Below, piece after piece: positions 16,822 to 25,919 of a DNA stretch of 39,024 nt (positions are counted from its first letter, which is position 1; each line of letters begins with the position of its first letter). A program made the position numbers and the translations under genes. The DNA comes from Pseudomonadota bacterium (GTDB taxonomy: Bacteria > Pseudomonadota > Alphaproteobacteria > Reyranellales > Reyranellaceae): the NCBI GenBank assembly GCA_018240685.1, contig JAFEFG010000039.1, forward strand, positions 1 to 39,024, given 5' to 3'. The notes beneath the pieces are model-generated. The model did not search any database, was not told the origin of the DNA, and saw only the letters and a list, made by a program, of their open reading frames with translations.

Positions 16822-18195
16822 CTAGGCGACCAGAGGCGGTTTCGTCTGGGCGGCCCAGCTCGAGGCGCCGCGGCGGCGGGCATCGACGTCCTTCCAGTAG
16901 GCCTGCCAGCCCTGCGTCGGCCCCATGCCGTCGATGGCGATCGGCCCGCGGACGGTCGCCGCGCGCTGGGCGTCGAGCCACATCGGCGGCTTCTCGCCGT
17001 TGGCGACCTGGCCGATGGCCGACAGCAGCATGCGGCGATAGGCGACGATCGCCTTGTCGCTGTAGCCCAGGTGTTCGCGCGTGCGATCCTGGATGCGGCC
17101 CTGGCTCTCGACCGCCCACTGGTCGTGGACGTTGATGTCGAAGCCCATGCCCGTATAGGTCTGCGTCGCCTGCTCGGCGACATTGTAGCCGTACTGGTTG
17201 TGCCGGCCGATGCGCGGGCGGTAGTCAGGCAGTTCGTAGAGCTTCAGCCGCTGCGCGCGCATCTGCGCGTGGTCGACCGGCTTTCCGAACGAGGTGAAGA
17301 TCGCGTACCAGTAGCAGGAGGTGTCGTCGATCGGTACGTGCCACTGCGTGATCGTCATCTCTGCGCTCATCGGGATCACGAAGGCGTAGGGGAAGACGAG
17401 GTTGGTCACCCGAACGTGGGTGTGCTTGTCGCTGAGCCTGCGCAGCGCGAACAGGCGCAGGCCATAGTCCGTGCCCTCGACGTCGATCTGCGGCCGTGTG
17501 TATTCCCGCAACAGGCGCGTCATCGGGATGTCCGAATCGGAAGAGGCGGCCCGGAACTGCTTGCCATAGGCCGCGGAGGCATCCTCGTCCTCGTAGAAAC
17601 GGTGCAGGTAGGAGGCATGGGCCGGATCGATGCCGACCTCCAGCGCCTGCAGCCAGTTGCACTCGATCAGGCCCTTGAAGGCGAAGGCGTGCGTCGACGG
17701 TGCGAGGAAGCAGTCGAAATCGGGAAAGGCCGGCGCTTCCCCCTCACCAAGATAGGCGAAGACGATGCCGTTCTTCACCACGACCGGATAGGAACGCTGC
17801 CGCACCCGCTGGCAGAGCACGCTGCCCTCGGGCTCGGCCGGCGTTTCCAGGCACTTGCCGTCGACATCGAACAGCCAGCCGTGGAACAGGCAGCGCAGGC
17901 CGCCATCCTCGAGCCGGCCGTAGGCGAGGTCGGCGCCGCGATGCGGGCAGTCGCGATCGAGCAGGCCGTAGCGGCCGCGCTCGTCGCGGAACAGGACGAA
18001 ATCCTGGCCCAGGACGCGCACGGCCCGGGCCGGGCGTTCCGCCGGCAGTTCATCCGTCAGGGCGACGGGATGCCAGTAGTGGCGCATCAGGGCGCCGCAT
18101 CTGGTACCGGGGCCGACGCGGGTGATCAGGTCGTTCTGCTCGGGACTCATCATGGCAAAAGTCTCGCCCAAAGCGCCGGAACTGTCACCGGGCAT
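16822..18195 (-). CDS. Rieske non-heme iron oxygenase, large subunit (phthalate 4,5-dioxygenase-like)
   Basis: A 457-residue ring-hydroxylating or demethylating oxygenase component that works with an external reductase (none here). With the chosen start the Rieske 2Fe-2S ligands are C83/H85 (CPHRG) and C102/H105 (CLFHG), and mononuclear iron ligands H193 and H198 lie in IDPAHASYLHRF with the bridging D190. The N-terminal MMSPEQNDLITRVGPGT and the middle ECNWLQALE are typical of the phthalate dioxygenase group. The ATG at 18195 has GAGGAGG at 8 nt. A longer start at 18300 (AAGGAG at 6 nt) would add 35 residues before MPGDSSG, and the family normally begins near residue 15 of this call, so the start is uncertain. 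Co-directional with the GS-like ligase and cutA. Confidence 0.88.
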   Translation of the reverse strand: MPGDSSGALGETFAMMSPEQNDLITRVGPGTRCGALMRHYWHPVALTDELPAERPARAVRVLGQDFVLFRDERGRYGLLDRDCPHRGADLAYGRLEDGGLRCLFHGWLFDVDGKCLETPAEPEGSVLCQRVRQRSYPVVVKNGIVFAYLGEGEAPAFPDFDCFLAPSTHAFAFKGLIECNWLQALEVGIDPAHASYLHRFYEDEDASAAYGKQFRAASSDSDIPMTRLLREYTRPQIDVEGTDYGLRLFALRRLSDKHTHVRVTNLVFPYAFVIPMSAEMTITQWHVPIDDTSCYWYAIFTSFGKPVDHAQMRAQRLKLYELPDYRPRIGRHNQYGYNVAEQATQTYTGMGFDINVHDQWAVESQGRIQDRTREHLGYSDKAIVAYRRMLLSAIGQVANGEKPPMWLDAQRAATVRGPIAIDGMGPTQGWQAYWKDVDARRRGASSWAAQTKPPLVA

Positions 18196-18341
18196 GCGTC
18201 GCGCCTCCTCACGCCGGGCAGGGCCGGACACATGCTGGACGGCACCGCGGAGGCGCTGTCCGGCCGCGAGCCCAGGGCGGTATTTCATCCCCGTCGACAT
18301 GGGCTGCTCCTTTTCGGGCGGACGGTCTATACAGTCGCGCC

Positions 18342-19226
18342 ATGAGTACCTTGAACGGCATGCCGGGCCCGACGTCCCGGGTCTTCTTTTCGCAGCGTCT
18401 GCGTCTGCACTACGTCGATTGGGGCAATCCGGAAGCGCCGCCGCTCCTCCTGGTCCATGGCGGGCGCGATCACTGCCGGAACTGGGACTGGGTGGCCCAG
18501 GCGCTGCGCAAGGACTGGCACATCATCTGTCCGGACCTGCGCGGGCACGGCGACAGCCAGTGGTCGCCCGACGGCAACTATTCGATGTCGGCCTACATCT
18601 ACGACCTGGCGCAGCTCATCCATCAGCAGGCGCTGGCGCCCGTCACCATCGTCGCCCATTCGCTGGGCGGCAATATCAGCCTGCGCTACACCGGCATCTA
18701 TCCCGAGACCGTGCGCAAGCTGGTGGCGATCGAGGGGCTGGGGCCGTCGCCCAAGGTGATCGCCGAGCGCGGCCAGAAGACGATGGCCGACCGCATGCGC
18801 GAGTGGGTCGACGAGCAGCGCAAGCTTTCGGGTCGCCTGCCGCGCCGCTATCCCAGCATCGAGGACGCCTTCAAGCGCATGCAGGAGGAGAACAAGCATC
18901 TTTCCGCCGAGCAGGCGCGCCATCTCACCCAGCAGGGCGTCAACCAGAACGAGGACGGCACCTACAGCTGGAAGTTCGACAACTACGTGCGCGCCTGGCC
19001 GCCCTACGACATGAGCTACGCCGACATCGAGGGCCTGTGGGAGCGCATCACCTGCCCGACGCTGCTGGTCTACGGCAAGGAGAGCTGGGCCTCGAATCCT
19101 GAGAAGGACGGCCGGTTGCGGCATTTCAAGACCGCCAGGGTCGTCGAGTTCGACGATGCCGGGCATTGGGTCCACCACGACCGACTGGAGGATTTCGTCG
19201 CGACGGTGCGGGAGTTCATCGCCTGA
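18342..19226 (+). CDS. Alpha/beta hydrolase
   Basis: A 294-residue alpha/beta-hydrolase-fold enzyme (esterase, lactonase, haloalkane dehalogenase or C-C bond hydrolase type). Seen: the oxyanion-loop LLLVHGGRDH, the nucleophile elbow AHSLGGN with S107, and the catalytic His in DAGHWVHHD near the C-terminus; the acid is probably in LLVYGKESWAS. There is no clear Shine-Dalgarno; instead TATACA ends 9 nt before the A of the ATG, so the gene may be leaderless. It is divergent from the Rieske gene, with 41-146 bp between starts depending on the Rieske start. Confidence 0.88.
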   Translation: MSTLNGMPGPTSRVFFSQRLRLHYVDWGNPEAPPLLLVHGGRDHCRNWDWVAQALRKDWHIICPDLRGHGDSQWSPDGNYSMSAYIYDLAQLIHQQALAPVTIVAHSLGGNISLRYTGIYPETVRKLVAIEGLGPSPKVIAERGQKTMADRMREWVDEQRKLSGRLPRRYPSIEDAFKRMQEENKHLSAEQARHLTQQGVNQNEDGTYSWKFDNYVRAWPPYDMSYADIEGLWERITCPTLLVYGKESWASNPEKDGRLRHFKTARVVEFDDAGHWVHHDRLEDFVATVREFIA

Positions 19227-19295
19227 ACCTGGATCGATCCGGCGCTCCGCCGAGGCGGTGGAGCGCCCAATATCCCATCGGGAGGAAACAAGAAA

Positions 19296-20315
19296 ATGAG
19301 AGCAGCGATTTTCCGTGGCGGCGAGATCGTCGTCGACACCCTGCCGGGGCCGGTGCCGGCCCAGGGGCAGGTCCTGGTGAAGACGCTGGCCTGCGGCATC
19401 TGCGGGTCCGATCTGCATGCGGCCAAGCATGCACACCGCATGGTCGAGGTGACGAAGCGCATTCCCGGTCGCGTGCCGATGGACCTCTCGCGCGACATCG
19501 TGTTCGGTCACGAATTCTGCTGCGAGGTCATCGACTACGGACCGCAGACGGAAAAGAAGCTCAAGCCCGGCACGCGCGTCTGCGCCATGCCGCTGATGAT
19601 GGAGCCGGACGGTCCGAAGGGCATGGGTTATTCCAACGCCTATGTCGGCGGCTATGCCGAGCAGATGCTCCTGTCGGCGCCGCTCCTGCTCGAGGTCCCG
19701 AACGGGTTGCCGACCGAGCATGCCGCGCTGACAGAACCGTTGGCCGTCGGCGTGCATGCGGTGGAGAAGGCTTCCCTCAAGGGAGAGGAGGCGCCGCTTG
19801 TCGTCGGGTGCGGCCCGGTCGGCCTGGCAGTGATCGCGGCCCTGCGGCTGAAGGGGCTTCGTCCCGTCGTTGCCGCCGACTTCTCGCCCAAGCGACGCGA
19901 GCTGGCGGCGAAGATGGGTGCCGATGTCGTGGTCGATCCCGCCGCGGAAGATCCCTACAGCAAATTGTCCCCGGAGAAGCGGGCGGTCATCTTCGAATGC
20001 GTCGGCGTGCCGGGCCTGATCCAGCAGGTCTTCGAGAAGGCGCCGCGCGATGCACGCGTCGTCGTGGCCGGCGTCTGCATGGAAACGGACCGGATCGAGC
20101 CCATGTTCGGCATCATGAAGGAACTCAACGTGCAGTTCGTGCTGGGCTACACGCCGGAGGAGTTCGCCCGTTCCCTGCGGCTGCTGGCGGAGGGGGCGGT
20201 CGACGCTCCGTCGCTGATCACGGCGAAGGTCGGCCTCGACGGCGTCAGGTCCGCTTTCGAAGAGCTGGGCAATCCCGAACGACACACGAAGATTCTCGTC
20301 GAGCCGTGGCGTTGA
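19296..20315 (+). CDS. Zinc-dependent alcohol dehydrogenase (MDR family)
   Basis: A 339-residue medium-chain dehydrogenase/reductase that oxidises an alcohol with NAD(P). Seen: catalytic zinc ligands in CGICGSDLH and GHEF, the acidic ligand region TEPLAVG, and the cofactor motif VVGCGPVGLAVIAAL with an acidic residue at the end of the next strand (AADFS). The four-Cys structural zinc loop of classical ADHs is absent; instead an insert with PLMMEPDGPKGMGYSNAYVG occupies that area. GGGAGG lies upstream of the ATG. It probably belongs to a plus-strand run with the hydrolase (69 bp upstream) and the GST. Confidence 0.9.
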   Translation: MRAAIFRGGEIVVDTLPGPVPAQGQVLVKTLACGICGSDLHAAKHAHRMVEVTKRIPGRVPMDLSRDIVFGHEFCCEVIDYGPQTEKKLKPGTRVCAMPLMMEPDGPKGMGYSNAYVGGYAEQMLLSAPLLLEVPNGLPTEHAALTEPLAVGVHAVEKASLKGEEAPLVVGCGPVGLAVIAALRLKGLRPVVAADFSPKRRELAAKMGADVVVDPAAEDPYSKLSPEKRAVIFECVGVPGLIQQVFEKAPRDARVVVAGVCMETDRIEPMFGIMKELNVQFVLGYTPEEFARSLRLLAEGAVDAPSLITAKVGLDGVRSAFEELGNPERHTKILVEPWR

Positions 20316-20432
20316 TCGTCGTCTGCCGGCGCCGCGAGGGTTCTCCTGGATCGTGCCAGGGGAGCGCCTCATGGCGCTCGAGGTGATGCTGTTTCTTGAT
20401 TTGTCCGAGAGAGAAATGAAGGGGAGGATTTC

Positions 20433-21047
20433 ATGAAGTTCTACAATTCCGTCGGGCCCAATCCGCGCATGGTGCGGATGTTCATGGCCGAGAAGGGGAT
20501 CGAGATCCCCAAGGCCGAGATCGATCTGCGCGGCGGCGAGAATCGGCGCGAGCCCTACCTGAATCTCAATCCGGCCGGCCAGATGCCGGCGCTGGAACTG
20601 GATGACGGTTCCGTTCTGGCCGAGATCACGGCGATCTGCGAGTACCTCGACGAGATCAAGAAGGATACGCCGTCGCTGATCGGCGACACGCCGGAAGAGC
20701 GGGCCAAGACGCGCATGTGGACCCGCCGCATCGATCTCAACATTGTCGAGCCGGCGGCCGCCGGATTCCGTTTCTCCGAAGGATTGAAACTTTTCCAGAG
20801 CCGTATCCGCTGCATCCCGCAAGCGGCCGACGACCTGAAGACGATCGCGCGCGAGAAGCTTGCCTGGCTCGACGGTCTCATGGGCGACAAGCCGTTCGTT
20901 GCCGGGGACAAGCTCACGATGGCCGATATCCTGCTCTTCGCCTTCCTCGATTTCATGAAGGGCGTGGGGCAGCCGCTCGATCCGGCTTGCAAGAACATCG
21001 CGGCGTGGTTCGAGCGCATGAAGGCGCGACCAAGCGCCGCCGTGTGA
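20433..21047 (+). CDS. Glutathione S-transferase family protein
   Basis: A 204-residue soluble GST: N-terminal thioredoxin-like domain (MKFYNSVGPNPRMVRMFMAE, then NPAGQMPALELDDGSVLAEI with the cis-Pro and glutathione-contact region) and an alpha-helical C-terminal domain (FVAGDKLTMADILLFAFL, the N-capping motif). The catalytic residue near the N-terminus may be the Ser of YNSVGPNP. GGGGAGG precedes the ATG. Detoxification of electrophiles or ring cleavage products is the likely class of role. Confidence 0.9.
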   Translation: MKFYNSVGPNPRMVRMFMAEKGIEIPKAEIDLRGGENRREPYLNLNPAGQMPALELDDGSVLAEITAICEYLDEIKKDTPSLIGDTPEERAKTRMWTRRIDLNIVEPAAAGFRFSEGLKLFQSRIRCIPQAADDLKTIAREKLAWLDGLMGDKPFVAGDKLTMADILLFAFLDFMKGVGQPLDPACKNIAAWFERMKARPSAAV

Positions 21048-21144
21048 GCGCGTCGGCCCGGTTTGCCATTTTTTTGTCGCTTTCCGGGACCTACCTTCGC
21101 GCCCGCCAAACGGGGACGTTTTCGACAAGACGCAGGGAACTCAA

Positions 21145-22338
21145 ATGCGCCGTCTGATTGCTTCACTCGCCATCGTCGCTTCTTCCGCCCTGATCGCAGC
21201 ACCTGTGCTGGCTGCCAATCCGCCTCCTGCAACCGCGTCGACCTCGACACCGGCTGCCAAGGGCCTTTGGCTGCTTACCGATTACCCCTCGCAGACGGTG
21301 AGGGCGGGTGAGACGACCAGCATCCACTTCAAGCTCCAGAACATGGGCCTTGCGCCCGAGCCGCTCGCGCTGTCGGTCAGCGGCGTTCCTGCGGGCTGGA
21401 AGATCGACATCATGGGCAGCGGCCAGCCGGTCGCTGCAGCCATGCCGGCGATGAACGACAATGTCAGCCTCCAGCTGCGTGTCGATGTGCCGAAGGAAGC
21501 CAAGCCCGGTTCCCACACCGTGACGGTGCATGCCAAGGGGGCGAACCAGTCGATTGACCTGCCGGTCACGCTCACGATCGGCGAGATCGCGCCGGCCAAG
21601 CTCACGATCAAGTCGAGCCTGCCGGCGCTGCGCGGCACGCCGCGGTCGTCGTTCGACTACAACCTGACGGTGACCAACGACAGCGGCAAGGACCTGACGG
21701 TCGCGCTGACGGCCCAGGCGCCCGGCAACTTCCAGACGACCTTCACCGAGGGCTACGGCAGCAACGAGATCAGCTCGATTCCGATCGCGGCTGGCCAGTC
21801 CAAGGATATCAAGATCAAGGTGACGCCGCCGCGCGAGATCAAGGCGGGCGACTATCCGGTGCTCGTCAAGGTGTCGGCGGAAGGCGCCTCCGCGGAGCAG
21901 CGCGTGACGCTGCAGATCAGCGGCCAGGGCAAGCTGTCGCTGACGACCAAGGATGGGCGGCTGAGCGGTGAGGCGACGGTCGGCAAGAACGCCGACTATA
22001 CGCTGGTGGTCACCAACGACGGCACCGCACCGCTCGAGGACGTGGAGATGTCGGGGAGCGTGCCCACCAACTGGAAGGTGGAGTTCAATCCCAAGCGCAT
22101 CCCCAGCATCGCGCCGGGCGAGAAGAAGGAAGTGCAGGCGGTGGTGACGCCGGCCGACAAGGCGATCGCGGGCGACTACGTGGCCTCGTTCCGGGCCGGT
22201 GCCCGCGGCGACTCGGCCAACGCCGACTTCCGCATCACCGTGACCACATCGACGATGTGGGGCATTGTCGGGGTCGGCATCATCGCCGTCGCCCTGCTGG
22301 TCCTGCTGGGCTTCGTCGCGCGCTTCGGCCGTCGGTAA
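21145..22338 (+). CDS. NEW3-domain (alpha-galactosidase-associated) membrane-anchored surface protein
   Basis: A 397-residue exported protein. Seen: an N-terminal signal peptide ([23 protein letters not shown], cleavage near residue 23), then three immunoglobulin-like NEW3/CARDB-type repeats (about 45-145, 150-255 and 260-365), each with a pattern of [13 protein letters not shown] or [14 protein letters not shown] and a GxWK motif (GWKIDI, NWKVEF), and a C-terminal transmembrane helix ([20 protein letters not shown]) ending in FGRR. The repeats should lie in the periplasm. The ABC ATPase begins 10 bp downstream, and the permease overlaps it, so the three likely form one export system with an anchored accessory protein. 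Confidence 0.85.
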   Translation: MRRLIASLAIVASSALIAAPVLAANPPPATASTSTPAAKGLWLLTDYPSQTVRAGETTSIHFKLQNMGLAPEPLALSVSGVPAGWKIDIMGSGQPVAAAMPAMNDNVSLQLRVDVPKEAKPGSHTVTVHAKGANQSIDLPVTLTIGEIAPAKLTIKSSLPALRGTPRSSFDYNLTVTNDSGKDLTVALTAQAPGNFQTTFTEGYGSNEISSIPIAAGQSKDIKIKVTPPREIKAGDYPVLVKVSAEGASAEQRVTLQISGQGKLSLTTKDGRLSGEATVGKNADYTLVVTNDGTAPLEDVEMSGSVPTNWKVEFNPKRIPSIAPGEKKEVQAVVTPADKAIAGDYVASFRAGARGDSANADFRITVTTSTMWGIVGVGIIAVALLVLLGFVARFGRR

Positions 22339-22348
22339 GCCTGCGGCG

Positions 22349-23302
22349 ATGAGCGACGCGGCGATGAGCGACAACGTCATCGAAGTCCACGGACTGACCA
22401 AGGTCTATGGCGCGGCCCACGCGGTCAACGCCATCGACCTCACCATCCGGCGCGGCGAGATCTTCGGTCTGCTGGGCCCCAACGGGGCCGGCAAGACGAC
22501 CACGATCCTGATGCTGCTGGGCCTCACGGAGACCAGCGGCGGCACGGTCGATGTGCTGGGTTTCGATCCGGTGCGCCAGCCACTCGAGGTCAAGCGACGC
22601 GTCGGCTATCTGCCCGACGCCGTCGGCTTCTACGATCATCTGACGGCGCGCGAGAACCTGATCTACACGGCGCGCCTGCTCGACATCCCGCGCCGGGAAG
22701 CGGACCAGCGGATCATGGAGGCGCTGCGCAGCGTCGACCTTGCCGACGTGGCCGACAAGCGCGTCTCGACCTTCTCGCGCGGCATGCGCCAGCGCCTGGG
22801 CATCGCCGAGATCGTGATGAAGCGGGCGGAGGTCGCGATCCTGGACGAGCCGACCTCCGGCCTCGATCCGCATGCGACCTTCGAACTGCTGGAGATGATC
22901 CGGCGGCTCAAGAAGTCGGGCGTGGCCGTCCTGCTCTCCTCGCATCTGCTCGATCGCGTGCAAAGCGTCTGCGATCGCGTGGCGCTGTTCAACAAGGGCC
23001 GTATCGCCCTCATGGGCACGGTAGTGGAACTCGCCAACCAGGTGCTGGGCGCCGGCCATCCGCTGCTGGTCGAGGCGACCGGGATCGACGTCGCCGAGGC
23101 GCTGAGCGGCACGCCTGGCGTGCAGCAGGTGGTGCCGGCGGGCGAGGGCGCCTGGCGCGTGACCGCCGACCGCGACGTGCGGGCGGAGGTGGCGCGGCGG
23201 ATCGTGACGGCGGGCGGCGCGCTGACGCGGCTGGCCGACCTGCAGCCCAGCCTCGAAGAGGTCTATACCCGCTATTTCCAGGAGGCCCGCCATGCCGCGT
23301 AG
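22349..23302 (+). CDS. ABC transporter ATP-binding protein (ABC-2 type exporter)
   Basis: A 317-residue ATPase that powers an ABC-2-type export system. Seen: Walker A GPNGAGKT (43-50), signature [12 protein letters not shown], Walker [14 protein letters not shown], and the H-loop SSHLLD. The C-terminal 80 residues form an extra domain with TRYF near the end, as in NosF/CcmA-like exporters. Two in-frame ATGs (22349 and 22364) are equally placed 11-26 bp after the NEW3 stop; the first is used. Its stop overlaps the permease start by 11 bases. Confidence 0.93.
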   Translation: MSDAAMSDNVIEVHGLTKVYGAAHAVNAIDLTIRRGEIFGLLGPNGAGKTTTILMLLGLTETSGGTVDVLGFDPVRQPLEVKRRVGYLPDAVGFYDHLTARENLIYTARLLDIPRREADQRIMEALRSVDLADVADKRVSTFSRGMRQRLGIAEIVMKRAEVAILDEPTSGLDPHATFELLEMIRRLKKSGVAVLLSSHLLDRVQSVCDRVALFNKGRIALMGTVVELANQVLGAGHPLLVEATGIDVAEALSGTPGVQQVVPAGEGAWRVTADRDVRAEVARRIVTAGGALTRLADLQPSLEEVYTRYFQEARHAA

Positions 23303-24263
23303 CGCCGCGCGCCGCGAGGGCTCGCCCTTTACCGGCATCGGCCCGGTCTACCTGAAGGAGCTGGCCGACAACCTGTCCAGCATCCGCATGCTGGTGCTGA
23401 CGCTGTTCATCATCGTCTTCGGCGCCTTCCCCGTGGCGTCGTCGCTGCAGCAGCTGCGGACGGTGGTGGGCTCGGATGCCTTCCTGTTCCTGCGCATCTT
23501 CACCATCGAGCCGGAGCAGGTGCCGATACCCTTCGTCCAGGCACTGAATTTCATCATCCCGCTGATGGCCATCGGGCTCGGCTTCGACCTCGTGAACAGC
23601 GAATTCAACCGGCGCACGCTGAGCCGCGTGCTGTCGCAGCCGCTCTACCGGGATGCCCTGCTGCTGGGCAAGTTCCTGGCCGGTATCACCACGCTCGCCG
23701 TGGCGATGGTCGCGCTGTGGCTGATCGTGTTCGGCGCCGGACTGCTGCTGCTGGGCCTGCCGCCGCGCGGCGTCGAGGTGGCGCGCGGCATCGGATTCCT
23801 GGTGGTCGCCGTGGCCTACGGCGGCGTCTGGCTCGCCATCGCCATGTTCTTCTCGGTGATCTTCCGCTCGACCGCGACGTCGGCGCTGTGCTCGCTCGGC
23901 CTCTGGCTCTTCTTCTTCATCCTGTGGCCGATGATCGCCCAGGCGATCACCATGGCCTTCGTGCCGGCGGAGATCACGAGCCTCGACCAGTTCATGGGCC
24001 TGCAGCAGCTGGGGCTGGCGCTGCAACGCGTCTCGCCCGGAACCCTGTTCTCGGAGGCGGTGCTGGGATTGCTCAATCCCGAGACCCGGACTCTGGGGCC
24101 AATGCTGCCGAGTCAGATGCGCGGCGCGATCATGGGCGCTCCGCTGCCGTTGGACCAGAGCCTGCTCTTGATCTGGCCGCAGGTAACGGGTCTGATTGCG
24201 GGCATGATCGTCGTGTTCACCGCTTCCTACGTCATCTTCCAGCGCGAGGAAGTGCGCGCCTGA
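23292..24263 (+). CDS. ABC-2 type transport permease
   Basis: A 323-residue inner-membrane permease partner of the preceding ATPase. Seen: about six hydrophobic helices ([112 protein letters not shown]), and a cytosolic [19 protein letters not shown] segment between helices 2 and 3 typical of ABC-2/NosY-like permeases. It overlaps the ATPase end by 11 bases and ends in CTGA, inside the likely start of the next gene. Substrate unknown. Confidence 0.9.
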   Translation: MPRSAARREGSPFTGIGPVYLKELADNLSSIRMLVLTLFIIVFGAFPVASSLQQLRTVVGSDAFLFLRIFTIEPEQVPIPFVQALNFIIPLMAIGLGFDLVNSEFNRRTLSRVLSQPLYRDALLLGKFLAGITTLAVAMVALWLIVFGAGLLLLGLPPRGVEVARGIGFLVVAVAYGGVWLAIAMFFSVIFRSTATSALCSLGLWLFFFILWPMIAQAITMAFVPAEITSLDQFMGLQQLGLALQRVSPGTLFSEAVLGLLNPETRTLGPMLPSQMRGAIMGAPLPLDQSLLLIWPQVTGLIAGMIVVFTASYVIFQREEVRA

Positions 24264-24958
24264 AGGACTGGACAACAACCGCCGCGCACAACAATGCGCG
24301 CTGGTGCAATGCCGTGTGCTTCGCACACGGCAAGCCGGGACGGTTTTTGCCGCACACCTGGGTGAATGCGGAGCCGGTTCCGCGCTTCTATCCCAATGTG
24401 ATCACGCTCACGACCGGCGAGCCGGATATCGAGGAGCAGCGGCAGACCGTACGGCTGCTGCTGTCCTCGCATCTGCCCGGACGCTGGGCCGTCAAGGACA
24501 GCTTCAAGACGCTCAACCTGACGCGCCTGGGTTTCGACGTGCTGCAGGAGGCCAACTGGGTGCGGAAGTTGGCGCCCAGGACGAAGGAGGACTGGCGCGA
24601 CAGTGCCTCGACGATGGTCTCCGGGCTTTCGTGGGAGCGCGTCGGGCCCGGCGGCGAGGGCTTTCCGGCCGTACTGTTCGGGGACGAGAATTTCGCCATG
24701 TTCGCCGGACGCCGGAACGGGGAGATCGTCGCGGGCGGCACCTTCTATCGCGCCGACGATGTCGTGGGCCTGTCCAATGTGGTTGCCGACGCTGACGAGG
24801 CGCCGGCCATCTGGCGAGACCTCGGATTGCTGGCCGCGGTCACGTTCCCGGGACTGCCGATCGTGGGCTACGAATCGGGCCGGGAACTCCAGGCGGCCCG
24901 CAAGGCGGGGTTCGAGGTCGGCGATCCCCTGCGCGTCTGGGTCCGGGCGCGCGAGTAG
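24260..24958 (+). CDS. GNAT-like protein with probable CTG start
   Basis: A 232-residue protein whose C-terminus (GLPIVGYESGRELQAARKAG then DPLRVWVR) follows a GNAT acetyltransferase pattern, although no donor-binding RxxGxG motif is obvious; function unknown. The N-terminal motif NNARWCNAVCFAHG appears to be the family start, and only a CTG at 24260 lies in frame upstream of it; it has GAGGAAG about 8 nt upstream and overlaps the permease stop as CTGA. The first GTG (24314) would remove this motif. Hence translational coupling through a non-canonical CTG start is the best reading. Confidence 0.65.
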   Translation: MKDWTTTAAHNNARWCNAVCFAHGKPGRFLPHTWVNAEPVPRFYPNVITLTTGEPDIEEQRQTVRLLLSSHLPGRWAVKDSFKTLNLTRLGFDVLQEANWVRKLAPRTKEDWRDSASTMVSGLSWERVGPGGEGFPAVLFGDENFAMFAGRRNGEIVAGGTFYRADDVVGLSNVVADADEAPAIWRDLGLLAAVTFPGLPIVGYESGRELQAARKAGFEVGDPLRVWVRARE

Positions 24959-25145
24959 CATCGGGCCGTCGCCTTGGCGCGGCAATTGTGGCCGTGCCGC
25001 TGCCGCGCCGCCGTCGATACCCCGTTAAGGACCGGAATCGGCTGAATCGGCACCCAAGGCTTATGCTGGCGCGCCTTCAACCGGATGGGAAAGGACGGTC
25101 CATGTTCCGCGCCGCTCCAGCGACGACGATCGCGCCGACGGGTGG

Positions 25146-25919
25146 TTACTGCGCGGTAACGCTTTTATTTCCCTTTTTAAAAAGGAGAGGCGGCTCAGCG
25201 CCATATCCGCAGGCGGACAACGCCTCGATCATGTGCGGCGGCGGCGATGCCTCGACGCGGATCGGCGGCTTGCTCCGGGAGAGCGGCAGAACGATGGCCC
25301 GCGAATGGAGATGAAGCCGCTGGCCCGGCGCCGCCTCGCCGTAGATCCGGTCGCCGATCACGGGACAGCCGGCGTGGGCACAATGCACGCGGATCTGGTG
25401 GGTTCGGCCCGTTTCGGGCTTCAGCTCCAGCCAGGCGATGCCCGGGGCACGGCCGAGAACCCTGTAGCGGGTCACGGCAGGCTGGCCCTTGTCCGACACC
25501 TTCACCCACCAGCCGCTGCGGGTGTTCACCTTGAGCAGCGGCGCGTCGAACACGCCTTCGTCGGCTGGCGGCGCCCCCTGCACGACAGCCCAGTAGGTCT
25601 TCTCGGTGTCGCGGCCGGAGAAGAGGCGGCCGAGCTTGCTCAACGCCTTCGGATGGCGCCCCAGCACCAGCACGCCGGAGGTGTCGGCGTCGAGGCGGTG
25701 CGCCAGCGCCGGCGGGCGCGGCAGGCCGTAGCGCAGGGCGTCGAAGCATTCTTCGAGGTTTGGGGCCTTGCTCGGGCCGGCATGGACGGCGAGCCCGGCC
25801 GGCTTGTCGATCACCAGGATCAGCCCGTCGCGGTACAGGACGCGGGACTGGATCTCCTCGGCCGACAGCGGCGGCGGACGCCGCGATGAGTGCGCGCGAC
25901 TGGTCAGAGGTCGGGCCAT
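25146..25919 (-). CDS. RluA-family RNA pseudouridine synthase
   Basis: A 257-residue pseudouridine synthase that isomerises uridine in rRNA or tRNA. Seen: the N-terminal VLYRDGLILVIDKPAGLAVH, the catalytic-Asp motif HRLDADTSGVLV, the Tyr-containing KTYWAVV and GRTHQIRVHCAHAGCPVIGD C-terminal core. It is shorter than RluC/RluD because it has no S4 domain (the N-terminus is an Arg-rich tail), so an RluA/TruC type with unknown target. Its ATG at 25919 lies 16 bases inside the end of the amidase gene. Confidence 0.9.
   Translation of the reverse strand: MARPLTSRAHSSRRPPPLSAEEIQSRVLYRDGLILVIDKPAGLAVHAGPSKAPNLEECFDALRYGLPRPPALAHRLDADTSGVLVLGRHPKALSKLGRLFSGRDTEKTYWAVVQGAPPADEGVFDAPLLKVNTRSGWWVKVSDKGQPAVTRYRVLGRAPGIAWLELKPETGRTHQIRVHCAHAGCPVIGDRIYGEAAPGQRLHLHSRAIVLPLSRSKPPIRVEASPPPHMIEALSACGYGAEPPLLFKKGNKSVTAQ

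Noticed and set aside
20362..20379. 7-bp hairpin (GAGCGCC/GGCGCTC) between alcohol dehydrogenase and GST as terminator
   Set aside because: No T-run immediately follows; the stem is short and could be chance in GC-rich DNA.
25160..25190. CTTTTTAAAAAG-type palindrome and GTTAC/GTAAC repeat near the RluA end as a terminator
   Set aside because: They fall inside or at the edge of the coding region and no U-tract follows on the minus strand.
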